Part shown: positions 49,913 to 57,943 of the stretch, piece after piece
Layout of the letters: the number at the start of each line of letters is the position of its first letter
Numbering within the stretch: the first letter of the stretch is position 1
DNA from: Robertmurraya_A mangrovi
GTDB lineage: Bacteria; Bacillota; Bacilli; Bacillales; Cytobacillaceae
Reading direction: 5' to 3'
NCBI RefSeq assembly: GCF_034427655.1
Contig: NZ_JAXOFX010000019.1
Location: forward strand, 18,475-82,474
DNA length: 64,000 bases
Position numbers and translations under genes: made by a program
The notes under the pieces: model-generated
Databases searched by the model: none
Seen by the model: only the letters and a program-made list of their open reading frames with translations
What the model was told of the DNA's origin: nothing

Positions 49913-50677
49913 ATGCAAAGCATTGCAGTAATTTCTGATATACATGGAAATATGACGGCACTTGAAGCTGTAATAAAAGATATACAAAATAGAGGGATTG
50001 ATAAAATCTTTTGTTTAGGTGACCTGGTTGGTAAAGGACCTAAACCTGGCCAAGCAGTTGACCGTATTAGAGATATTTGTGAAGTGGTTGTCTACGGGAA
50101 CTGGGATGAAGGGATCCAAGAAAAACAAGAATATGAACCCAGCATTTGGCAACAGAATCAATTAGGTGTAGAAAGGCTAACTTACCTCGGAAGCCTCCCT
50201 TTTCACTATGACTTCTATATGAGTGGTAAATACATACGCTTGTATCATGCTTCCGCTAAAAGTGTTCACCATCGCGTGGTACCTTGGATGCACCCGGCTG
50301 AAGAAATAGAGGCCATGTTTGAAAATAGTGAGTGGATTACCCCTCTAGAAGATAATAGAATACCTGACGTAGTAGGATTTGGTGATATTCATGCAGCTTT
50401 AATACAAAATGTATTTCGCCAAAAAACATTGTTTAATGCAGGAAGTGTAGGAAATCCACTCGATATTCCTCAAGCTACTTACGCAATCCTTCATGGAATA
50501 TATAACTCCAAGGAGCCTGGGCCTTTCTCCATCGAAATCGTTCGTGTTCCTTATGATATTGAAAAAGAAATTGCTATCGCCGAAGAAATGAATATGCCAG
50601 GACTAGAACCCTATGCATTTGAATTGCGTGAGGCAATTTATAGAAATTCACCTAAGGCAAAGGATTTTTTGAAGTAG
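49913..50677 (+). CDS. Metallophosphoesterase (calcineurin-like)
   Basis: A 254-residue protein. The ATG at 49913 has AAGGAG 7 bases before it and is preferred to an ATG 11 codons upstream. The di-metal motifs of the calcineurin-like family are visible: VISDIHGNMTALEAV, FCLGDLVGKGP, and VVYGNWDEGI where GNHD/E is replaced by GNWDE; later GFGDIHAALIQ stands in for the usual GHTH, and LFNAGSVGNPLD is conserved. The Trp in place of the catalytic His of GN(H) is found in the YfcE-like and PrpE-like groups of Bacillus but may change specificity. Cytoplasmic; substrate unknown. Confidence 0.85.
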   Translation: MQSIAVISDIHGNMTALEAVIKDIQNRGIDKIFCLGDLVGKGPKPGQAVDRIRDICEVVVYGNWDEGIQEKQEYEPSIWQQNQLGVERLTYLGSLPFHYDFYMSGKYIRLYHASAKSVHHRVVPWMHPAEEIEAMFENSEWITPLEDNRIPDVVGFGDIHAALIQNVFRQKTLFNAGSVGNPLDIPQATYAILHGIYNSKEPGPFSIEIVRVPYDIEKEIAIAEEMNMPGLEPYAFELREAIYRNSPKAKDFLK

Positions 50678-50680
50678 TGA

Positions 50681-50717
50681 AAAACCAGCAATCTCTTTAG
50701 GGGAATGCTGGTTTGTT
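50681..50717 (+). terminator. Terminator of the phosphoesterase gene
   Basis: AACCAGCA and TGCTGGTT pair around a loop of about 20 bases, followed by TGTTAGTTTTAATTT. It lies directly past the stop at 50677. Confidence 0.65.
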
Positions 50718-50825
50718 AGTTTTAATTTAAATTAACGTTCGTTTCCTTTTGAAAAAACTTTAATCGCTACATAAAGGTTTCTATTATTTAGGACATAAGA
50801 TACTATTATCACAGAGGTGAAATAA

Positions 50826-51656
50826 ATGAGTATCGAAAAGCAAATATTATACCTTCTTTCAAAAGTAGATCAAATGGAAGGTAAGGAAATTATAAAAATA
50901 TATGAATCAATGAACTATTTACCTCAGACCGTAAGAAATACTTTTACAAAGCTAAAAAAAGAACATTATATAGTTGCTACAGACCGTTCTACATACCGTA
51001 TTACTCCAACAGGTCAAAAGAGTATTGAATCATTATATTCGAAAGTTAATTATTATAATCAAACTTGGGACGAAAAATGGTACATGGTTTTAACTGAAAT
51101 ACCTGAGACCAATAGAAAAAAAAGAGATGCTTTTCGTAAAGGACTTATTGAATTAGGTTTTGGCCAGCTTTACAAAAGTGTTTATATCAATCCTTGGAAT
51201 AAGACAGAGGCAGTCATCCATTTAATAGATACACTTGAAATTGATCCATATGTCACCATGCTAGTTACCAATCAATTCATCTTAAACGATATTGGTACGA
51301 TAGGTTCACGTGGAACTAATATATCAACAAATATTTGGAACATAAATGAAATAGATCTATTATATAAAGAAAGATTAGAATGGTTTTATAACGAAATTGA
51401 GCCAAAAGTAGACAAGTATACTAAAGACCCTTCTCGTCATTCATTAGAGCTCTTTATTTGTTATCTGAAAATGATTGAAGCGATGGATGATTTACTAACC
51501 TTGGATCCCATGCTTCCACCACAATTCGTACCTCCTAATTGGGTAGGGACAATTGCGATATCCACATTTGAGAAAACACTAGTTAAGATAAAGAATAATA
51601 TAGATAATGACTCCGCTTATTCTCCTTTTTTACAAGAGGGAGAACAAGCCTTTTAG
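50826..51656 (+). CDS. PaaX-family transcriptional regulator
   Basis: A 276-residue regulator. An N-terminal winged helix (NYLPQTVRNTFTKLKKEHYI, then STYRITPTG) is followed by the PaaX middle domain (TWDEKWYMVLTEIPETNRKK and LIELGFGQLYKSVYINPWN) and the C-terminal alpha domain. PaaX proteins repress phenylacetic acid degradation by sensing phenylacetyl-CoA, but relatives in Bacillus control other acyl-CoA or aromatic pathways. No paa genes lie in this window. The nearest neighbour is the convergent E1-alpha gene. AGAGGTG precedes the ATG. Confidence 0.88.
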   Translation: MSIEKQILYLLSKVDQMEGKEIIKIYESMNYLPQTVRNTFTKLKKEHYIVATDRSTYRITPTGQKSIESLYSKVNYYNQTWDEKWYMVLTEIPETNRKKRDAFRKGLIELGFGQLYKSVYINPWNKTEAVIHLIDTLEIDPYVTMLVTNQFILNDIGTIGSRGTNISTNIWNINEIDLLYKERLEWFYNEIEPKVDKYTKDPSRHSLELFICYLKMIEAMDDLLTLDPMLPPQFVPPNWVGTIAISTFEKTLVKIKNNIDNDSAYSPFLQEGEQAF

Positions 51657-51658
51657 AA

Positions 51659-51681
51659 AACTAGCCACTAGTAGCTAGTTT
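51659..51681 (+). terminator. Terminator of the PaaX-type gene
   Basis: ACTAGC and GCTAGT form a stem around CACTAGTA, followed by seven T residues on the plus strand. Confidence 0.85.
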
Positions 51682-51725
51682 TTTTACATACAAAATCTAT
51701 TATTAACTGTAAACGGCACCTCTTT

Positions 51726-52772
51726 TTACCGTTGTAGATTTTTGTTTTCATACATGTAACGATGAAGGTCCTCTAATGTTTGAGGTCCAAGTAAATCGAT
51801 TTCCTTAATTGCTACTTTTATTTCCTCTTTTGCTTTTAAAATAACTTCTTCCTCCATGTCACTGTTCCAAAGCCCACGTTGCTCCAAAAATTTTCTGTAC
51901 CGGTCCAATGGGTCCTTTTGTTTCCAAACATTTTCCTGTTCTGCCTCTCTATATAGTTTGGGGTTATCACCTGAAGTGGAGTGAGGGCCAAATCTATAAG
52001 TCATGCACTCGATTAACGTTGGTCCATTTTGATTAATGGCACGCTCCCGAGCATCTTTCATTACTTTATAAACAGCAAGTACATCCATTCCGTCCACTCT
52101 TACTCCAGTAATACCTGCAGCAACCGCTTTTTGTGCAATGGTTTTTGCAGCTGTTTGTTTTGATATTGGAGTTGAAATAGCATATTGATTGTTTTGAACA
52201 ATAAATATAGCCGGTGCATTGAATGCTCCTGCAAAATTCATTCCTTCGTAAAAGTCACCTTGTGAAGATCCTCCATCACCGGTATAAGCTACTGCAACTC
52301 CCTTTTTCCCTCTTTTCTTGATACCAAGAGCCACTCCAGCCGCTTGAGTTATTTGAGCACCAATAATGATTTGAGGAGGTAAGGCATTAACTCCTTCAGG
52401 AAACTGTCCTCCTTGAAAATGTCCCCTTGACCATAGGAAAAGATTCGTTAGTGGGACACCGTGAAAGAATAATTGAGGAATATCTCGATACCCTGGCAAA
52501 ATCCAATCCTCTCTATGCAACGCAAACCCAGTTCCCACCATAGAGGCCTCCTGTCCTGATGTTGGAGCATAAAACCCTAGTCTCCCCTGACGGTTCAACA
52601 TAATAGATTGTTTATCTAGCGTTCTAGTAAAAACCATTCTGTTCATTAACTCAATTAATTCATCATCCTTTAAGTCTGGGATATCTGATTGATTCTTAAT
52701 ATTTCCTTCTAAATCTAAAACACTAACCTCCCTAAAAAAATCATCCACTTTTTGTTCATATGTCGACTGCAT
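51726..52772 (-). CDS. Orphan 2-oxoacid dehydrogenase E1-alpha subunit (PdhA-like)
   Basis: A 348-residue thiamine-diphosphate-dependent E1-alpha. RQGRLGFYAPTSGQEASMVG (N-terminal lobe), VAYTGDGGSSQGDFYEGMNF (ThDP/Mg motif GDG...N) and MTYRFGPHSTSGDNPKLYR (phosphorylation-loop region) mark the family. It is close to PdhA of Bacillus but has no E1-beta, E2 or E3 gene beside it. The E1-alpha/beta heterotetramer would need a beta subunit from elsewhere. It is convergent with a PaaX-type regulator and may be a paralogue made under particular conditions. AGGAGG precedes the ATG. Confidence 0.85.
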   Translation of the reverse strand: MQSTYEQKVDDFFREVSVLDLEGNIKNQSDIPDLKDDELIELMNRMVFTRTLDKQSIMLNRQGRLGFYAPTSGQEASMVGTGFALHREDWILPGYRDIPQLFFHGVPLTNLFLWSRGHFQGGQFPEGVNALPPQIIIGAQITQAAGVALGIKKRGKKGVAVAYTGDGGSSQGDFYEGMNFAGAFNAPAIFIVQNNQYAISTPISKQTAAKTIAQKAVAAGITGVRVDGMDVLAVYKVMKDARERAINQNGPTLIECMTYRFGPHSTSGDNPKLYREAEQENVWKQKDPLDRYRKFLEQRGLWNSDMEEEVILKAKEEIKVAIKEIDLLGPQTLEDLHRYMYENKNLQR

Positions 52773-52867
52773 ACTGAACCTCCTATAAATATAACTAACT
52801 TTTATACACTCGTAATAGTTTCAATTATATTTATAGAAGGTGTAATTGTCAATTTTTTCTACTAGAT

Positions 52868-53044
52868 ATGGATAAAGAGGTAAAAAGGGCTACTGTTCCT
52901 TTAATTATTATTATGATTGGGGCAATACTTTTAACAAAGGTACCGATCCTTCATACAGGACTAGTGCAATTTGCTTTTTCTGCTAGGTTAGATATAGTTA
53001 TGTTGGTATTATTATTTATCCTGTATCATCGATCTTCTATATAG
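52868..53044 (+). CDS. Small two-helix membrane protein
   Basis: A 58-residue frame starting MDKEVKRATVPLIIIMIGAI. There are two hydrophobic segments, residues 10-27 and 42-53, with a positive N-terminus and His-Arg at the C-terminus. A strong terminator follows the stop. The ribosome binding site is poor, so the coding call is tentative. No family recognised. Confidence 0.45.
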   Translation: MDKEVKRATVPLIIIMIGAILLTKVPILHTGLVQFAFSARLDIVMLVLLFILYHRSSI

Positions 53045-53052
53045 ATTATTCT

Positions 53053-53083
53053 AAAAAGCCAGACTCAATTGGGTCTGGCTTTT
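53053..53083 (+). terminator. Terminator after the small membrane protein gene
   Basis: AAAAGCCAGAC and GTCTGGCTTTT form a hairpin around a 9-base centre, ending in TTTTGTT on the plus strand; the A-rich left flank could serve the minus strand too. Confidence 0.8.
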
Positions 53084-53223
53084 GTTATCTCAACATAATA
53101 ATTGTTATAAAATTTTAAATTTTGCCATAATTTAGCCATTGCTTTTAATGGTAAAATAGTAATATACTTCATAAATAAAAACACTACTAAACTACTATCA
53201 ATTACATAGAAAGGGTGTTAAAG

Positions 53224-54981
53224 ATGAGAAAAAATTTATTTGCTCAAATTATAGGTATTACTATTACCCTAATTGTTCTTGTTTCTTTAGTACTCGGTGG
53301 GGCGAGTTATTTATTCGCTGAAAGGGAACTAGTGAACAGCGGCAAGTTGAACCTTATGCATATTGCGGATGGAGCTATTCCTGTTCTTGAAGAATTAAAT
53401 GATGAGGTTGTAAGCGGCTCAATTACTCTTGAAGAGGCAAAAGAGAAAGCTCGTGTTAGACTCAATGGTCCCGCTGTTTCAGGAAATGAAAAATTATTTT
53501 ATGATTTTACCCAGTCACCTTATACATATAAAGAAAACGGATATATCTTTGCATATGATAAAGACTTAAAAGTACAGCTTCATCCAGTTCTACCTCTTGG
53601 ACAAGACATGTCACAAGTAAAGGACAAAAAAGGTAACTTTATTGTTAAGGATTTATATGAGATTAGTAAAAAAGGAGATCCGAGCCAAAGATATTACGAA
53701 TTTGCATGGCCAAAAGCTGGAGAAACAAAAATGAGTAATAAAATCTCTTATACGGTCTATTTTGAGCCTTGGGATTGGGCGATTATCATCGGTGCCTATG
53801 AAGATGAATTCCACACTTCTATTAACACTTTAAAAATTCTAATCTTGGTTATTTCTTTCAGTACAGTGATGTTAGCAACACTCCTTATGTTCTTACTTTT
53901 AAGAAAAAAACTTCTCGCTTTAAAAACAGTGACTACATCTATTATTGAAGTGGCTAATGGTAATTTAAAGAATGAGACAATACATTATAAAAGCTCAGAT
54001 GAGGTAGGCCAGATTGCAAAAGCTTTTAACAAAATGTCAGAAGAATTACGAGAGTTAGTTGGAAGAATACAAACGGTTGGCCATCAAACATCACAATCAT
54101 CACTAGAATTATCAGCTTTAGCAGAACAAACAACTGCTTCTAGTGAAGAGATTGGTAGAGCGATGGATGAAATTACAAAGGGTGCAGTTTCACAGGCTGG
54201 AGATATTGAAGATGTGAATGCAGGGACAGAATCATTAGCTCATACGATGAAAGATTTAAATTCTCAAAACCAGCAAATTATTAAACTAACTCAAGAGAGT
54301 ACAAATGCGGTTTCAAACGGTAGGAATCAGGTATCCTCTCTCCAAAAGGCTAATTTAGACTCCAAGAATTCTTTGAAAACGATTGAACATACGGTAGAGG
54401 AATTGAGCGGACAGGTTCGTGATATTTCTGGAATCGTTTCCACCATTGGTGAAATCGCAAACCAAACGAATTTGTTAGCCCTTAATGCTTCTATTGAAGC
54501 AGCTAGAGCAGGAGAACACGGAAAAGGATTTGCAGTTGTAGCGTCAGAGGTTAGAAAATTAGCCGAAGCCACCAATAAAGCAACAGATGAAATTCAACAA
54601 ATGATTCAGGCGATTGAGCACCAAACTAAAGACAGTGTAGCTGAAATGAATACAACGATGGCTTTATCCGAACAATTAGACCATGCAGTAACAGATACAG
54701 AAAAAGAATTTAGTAACCTCTCTTCAATTATTCAAGAAATAATACACGCCATTAACCGAAGTAGTGAATACATCAATAATGTAGATAACTCCATTCAACA
54801 TCTATATACAGGTATTCAAAATGTGTCAGCTGTTTCTGAACAAACCTCTGCTTCATCTGAGGAAGTGATGTCTTCTGTAGAAGAGCAAATTGCTGCTATA
54901 TTAACTATTTCAAGACAAGCAGAAACACTTACTCAGCAAAGCGAACAGCTCAATGAATTAATAAAAAAGTTTGAAGTATAA
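53224..54981 (+). CDS. Methyl-accepting chemotaxis protein with Cache sensor
   Basis: A 585-residue membrane chemoreceptor. A GTG three codons upstream is rejected because the binding site AAAGGG overlaps it. Helix 1 (IIGITITLIVLVSLVLGGAS) is followed by an extracellular single Cache_2 domain (about residues 35-190, with YIFAYDKDLKVQLHPVLPLG), helix 2 (LILVISFSTVMLATLLMFLL), HAMP, and the signalling hairpin with tip ANQTNLLALNASIEAARAGE. Cache domains of this type bind small organic acids or amino acids. A terminator follows. Confidence 0.92.
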   Translation: MRKNLFAQIIGITITLIVLVSLVLGGASYLFAERELVNSGKLNLMHIADGAIPVLEELNDEVVSGSITLEEAKEKARVRLNGPAVSGNEKLFYDFTQSPYTYKENGYIFAYDKDLKVQLHPVLPLGQDMSQVKDKKGNFIVKDLYEISKKGDPSQRYYEFAWPKAGETKMSNKISYTVYFEPWDWAIIIGAYEDEFHTSINTLKILILVISFSTVMLATLLMFLLLRKKLLALKTVTTSIIEVANGNLKNETIHYKSSDEVGQIAKAFNKMSEELRELVGRIQTVGHQTSQSSLELSALAEQTTASSEEIGRAMDEITKGAVSQAGDIEDVNAGTESLAHTMKDLNSQNQQIIKLTQESTNAVSNGRNQVSSLQKANLDSKNSLKTIEHTVEELSGQVRDISGIVSTIGEIANQTNLLALNASIEAARAGEHGKGFAVVASEVRKLAEATNKATDEIQQMIQAIEHQTKDSVAEMNTTMALSEQLDHAVTDTEKEFSNLSSIIQEIIHAINRSSEYINNVDNSIQHLYTGIQNVSAVSEQTSASSEEVMSSVEEQIAAILTISRQAETLTQQSEQLNELIKKFEV

Positions 54982-54993
54982 ACAGTTATATAA

Positions 54994-55024
54994 AAGGACC
55001 TGTTCAGCATGTGAACAGGTCCTT
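54994..55024. terminator. Bidirectional terminator between chemoreceptor and floT genes
   Basis: AAGGACCTGTTCA and TGAACAGGTCCTT form a perfect 13-bp stem around a 5-base loop between two convergent genes. Confidence 0.9.
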
Positions 55025-55031
55025 CTATACG

Positions 55032-56510
55032 TTATTCTTCTTTTTTATTTATTTCATTACTTGGTAAGTTCGTTACTTCCCTGTCATTCGTCGTATTATG
55101 AATAACGACGCCTTGTGAACGATTCACATATGACTTTAATAATTCACCAATGTCAATTCCAGTCATCTCTTTTAATGGCTCTTTCATATCAACCATCGTT
55201 TTTGTAATGCTTTTACCGAAGGAAGGAATTCCTTGGCCATTACCAGAATCAATAATTTTAACAGATTCAATGTTATTAAGCGGTTGAGCAATTTTTTCAG
55301 CAAACACCGGTAACATTTCAATTAGTTTTTCGGTAATGATAACTTCTCCATGTTTTTCCATGGCCTCTGCTAGTAATCTACGAGCTTCTGCTTCTGCTTT
55401 ACCACGCTCACGAATGACATCTGCTTCGGCAGAACCTTCTTCTCTACGAATCTTCGCTTTAGCTTCTCCATCAATTTCGGCTTTACGAGCTTCCGCTTCT
55501 GCTCTACGGGTTGTTTCATAATAGTCTGCATCTGCCTTCGTTTTACGTACCTTCAATTCTTCCTCTTCTAGCTTAACTGCACGCTCTCTCTCCATAAATT
55601 GAAGAGACAATTCTTCTTCTTTTACTTCCTTTGCTAGCTTCGCTTTTTCTAATTCGTAGGATTGCTCTGATTTCGCACGTGCTCGTTCAGTTTCCTCTTT
55701 AAAAGCAGCATCTTTAATATCCTTTTCTTTTCTAGCTTCTGCAATGGAAATTTGGCGTTTGTATTCTTCCTCTTTGGCTTCTTGGTCTGTTTGAGCACGG
55801 TGAATACGAGTTTCACGCTCCGTGTTGGCCTCAGCTATTTCAGCTAATTTTCTAACCTCAGCAATACGTGGTCTACCCAAGTTTTTCAAATATCCATTCT
55901 CTTCATCTGCATCCCTTATGTCAGTTAAACCTAGGGAGGTAATTTTGAAGCCCATTAAGTCTAGTTGTTTCTGGGCAATCTCAGAAACATCCGCATTAAA
56001 TGTTTCTCTGTTACTATTAATATCTTCTACGGTCATTTTTGATAGAATTGCACGAAGATTACTTCCTAATACCTCAATGATTTCTAGTTCTATTTCATCT
56101 TGTTTTTTCCCTAGAAATTGCTCGGCATAATTGGCAATTCCATTTAAAGTGTCCGCAACCTTCACCATCGCAACCGCATCAGCAACAATGGGAACCCCTC
56201 CATTTGTATATACTCTTGGAGTAGATAGCTTTAATTGAAAGGAGGTAAGGTTAACAGGTGTCGCAGTCTGAAATCGACGTAATCGATAGCCTCCACCTCG
56301 TATAATTTTCATGGAACGCCCTTCATCATCAGTAAAAATATTCGTTTCTTTTTCAGGATCACCTAATCTTGGACCTGTAATAATTAGTGCTTGATTGGAT
56401 TTCGCTGTTCGATATCGTATCCTAACCCAAAAGTAATATCCAACTCCACCAAGGACTGCAACAATTAACACTGGTATGACAAACATTGCAATACCTATAG
56501 ACGTAAGCAT
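55032..56510 (-). CDS. floT: Flotillin-like protein FloT (YuaG)
   Basis: A 492-residue SPFH-domain protein. An N-terminal hydrophobic helix (VIPVLIVAVLGGVGYYFWV) is followed by the SPFH domain (ALIITGPRLGDPEKETNIF, VPIVADAVAMVKVADTLNGI) and a long coiled coil rich in Ala, Glu and Lys with EAEA repeats (about residues 225-390). The length and layout match B. subtilis FloT (about 509 residues), a scaffold for functional membrane microdomains. AGGAGG lies 6 bases before the ATG at 56508-56510; a TTG two codons upstream is rejected. The usual partner genes (an NfeD-like yuaF upstream) are missing. Confidence 0.92.
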   Translation of the reverse strand: MLTSIGIAMFVIPVLIVAVLGGVGYYFWVRIRYRTAKSNQALIITGPRLGDPEKETNIFTDDEGRSMKIIRGGGYRLRRFQTATPVNLTSFQLKLSTPRVYTNGGVPIVADAVAMVKVADTLNGIANYAEQFLGKKQDEIELEIIEVLGSNLRAILSKMTVEDINSNRETFNADVSEIAQKQLDLMGFKITSLGLTDIRDADEENGYLKNLGRPRIAEVRKLAEIAEANTERETRIHRAQTDQEAKEEEYKRQISIAEARKEKDIKDAAFKEETERARAKSEQSYELEKAKLAKEVKEEELSLQFMERERAVKLEEEELKVRKTKADADYYETTRRAEAEARKAEIDGEAKAKIRREEGSAEADVIRERGKAEAEARRLLAEAMEKHGEVIITEKLIEMLPVFAEKIAQPLNNIESVKIIDSGNGQGIPSFGKSITKTMVDMKEPLKEMTGIDIGELLKSYVNRSQGVVIHNTTNDREVTNLPSNEINKKEE

Positions 56511-56706
56511 ATTCAACCTCCTGTTTGTTTATTAAGACTGTTTCACAAATAAATACATTAGTAAGAAATTGATGATTACGTTTTACTGTCTTGATTGTGA
56601 AAAGAGCCTTTACTCGTTAAATAACTAGCTACAATAATACTTACGATTAACCGCCTATAAAGTTTCGAAAAATATGAAAATTCATTCAATATTTTAGTTA
56701 AAAAGA

Positions 56707-56733
56707 AAAAGACTTTCCATAAGGAAGCCTTTT
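56707..56733 (-). terminator. Terminator after the methyltransferase gene
   Basis: AAAAGACTTTCC and GGAAGCCTTTT pair around a 4-base loop, followed by TTTTTCTTTTT on the minus strand. Confidence 0.7.
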
Positions 56734-56791
56734 GTGTTTGATGTTTTAACATTTTCTATGTAGCTAAACTTTACCCTATTCTAATAAGATT

Positions 56792-57388
56792 TTATGTTAA
56801 ACGGTACACTAAAAACCTTTCAGACACATCTTTTTCCGATAATTTGATTTCTTTAGCAAGTTCAAAAGAAGTTTGATTTTCCAAGTAGTAAATATAATCT
56901 TCTGATGGATAGTATAAAATTACATCTAACTCTCTTTTCTCAAGTTCATATGAAAGGAGAATATTTCTAATTACCTTCATAAAGATGGCAAGTGAAAAAG
57001 GGTTAAAGAAGTAAAATCGGTTGTCTCTTAATTCAATAGGATATTGTTCGGCTAGGCCAAAATGAAAATGCATCCTCTCTTTTCCTGTTTTTACTCTTTT
57101 ACAGTACTGGTCCCGGTTACGGATAGCTTCTTGAAAAAAATTCTCACTCATTTCTACTCCCACCACTTCTGCTTGAAAGAAGTAATGGATGTAAAAGTTT
57201 AAACGACCTTTTCCACATCCAAAATCAACAATGCGATGTTTACTATTCAACTCGTACATTTCAAATAAACTATCTAATGCTTCATATGGTGTTGCCTCAT
57301 AGCGATGGTAATGAAAGGATGAATGGAAACCCATTTGATTTCCCGTAGTTTTAATATTAAGCAATTCATCATAGTTTTTTTCATTCAT
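56792..57388 (-). CDS. SAM-dependent methyltransferase
   Basis: A 198-residue class I methyltransferase. Motif I is HRIVDFGCGKGRLNFYIHYF (about residues 52-71), the acidic end of strand 2 is VVGVEMSENFF, and NRFYFFNPFSLAIF takes the place of motif IV. The NPFS motif resembles the NPP(Y/F) of N-methyltransferases but lacks the second Pro, so the target atom is uncertain. It lies just past a terminator, so is probably a separate unit from the STAS gene. AGGAGACACC precedes the ATG. Confidence 0.75.
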   Translation of the reverse strand: MNEKNYDELLNIKTTGNQMGFHSSFHYHRYEATPYEALDSLFEMYELNSKHRIVDFGCGKGRLNFYIHYFFQAEVVGVEMSENFFQEAIRNRDQYCKRVKTGKERMHFHFGLAEQYPIELRDNRFYFFNPFSLAIFMKVIRNILLSYELEKRELDVILYYPSEDYIYYLENQTSFELAKEIKLSEKDVSERFLVYRLT

Positions 57389-57433
57389 AGGTGTCTCCTA
57401 AAAGGAAATTTACTTTAGTTTATATTAACCTAA

Positions 57434-57468
57434 AAAAACCTTTAACTGAATATACACAGTTAAAGGTT
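57434..57468. terminator. Terminator after the STAS gene
   Basis: AAAAAACCTTTAACTG and CAGTTAAAGGTTTTTT form a perfect stem around ATATACA; A and T runs at the ends serve both strands. It lies about 11 bases past the stop at 57479. Confidence 0.88.
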
Positions 57469-57478
57469 TTTTCAAAGT

Positions 57479-57790
57479 TTATTCTATTTCAAACACTCGA
57501 TCTAAACGAGTTAATTCAAACAATTCTTTAATGTTCCCTTTTATTCCCTTTATTTTCACAAATCCACCTTTACTAGTACAACGTTTATGGATAGCGATTA
57601 GCACTCCAAGGCCCGAACTGTCTATATAATTTAACTCACTTACATCCACAGTCATACTTTGTACCCCTTGGTCAATCTGCTTTAACAGTCTTTCACGAAT
57701 TTCAGTAGCTTCTTCTACGTAAAGATCTCCTACTAATCTCACTTTAATTAGATGTGGTTCTAATTCAGTAATCTCTATTTTCTTTAGCAT
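57479..57790 (-). CDS. STAS-domain anti-sigma-factor antagonist
   Basis: A 103-residue single STAS domain. VDVSELNYIDSSGLGVLIAI contains the DSSG motif at residues 57-60, with Ser58 at the position phosphorylated in SpoIIAA. It should bind an HATPase kinase partner in its unphosphorylated form. It lies behind a chemoreceptor gene, which is itself behind an HATPase gene, forming a likely partner-switching module. GGGGGAAT precedes the ATG. No PP2C phosphatase gene was seen near it. Confidence 0.92.
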   Translation of the reverse strand: MLKKIEITELEPHLIKVRLVGDLYVEEATEIRERLLKQIDQGVQSMTVDVSELNYIDSSGLGVLIAIHKRCTSKGGFVKIKGIKGNIKELFELTRLDRVFEIE

Positions 57791-57943
57791 ATTCTTATTC
57801 CCCCTTTAATCATTTTTGTTAAGACGAACCGAGCCTATGTTACATGACTTTATTGTAAAATCTATTTATTGTTTTCCTCTATTTCCCACACCTTGAACTA
57901 CGCTCCATTTAATCTCATTCTCTATAGTTATATAAAGAATAAC

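Noticed and set aside
49757..49987. A 76-codon minus-strand frame over the phosphoesterase start
   Set aside because: No ribosome binding site, and it overlaps a well-supported gene start on the other strand.
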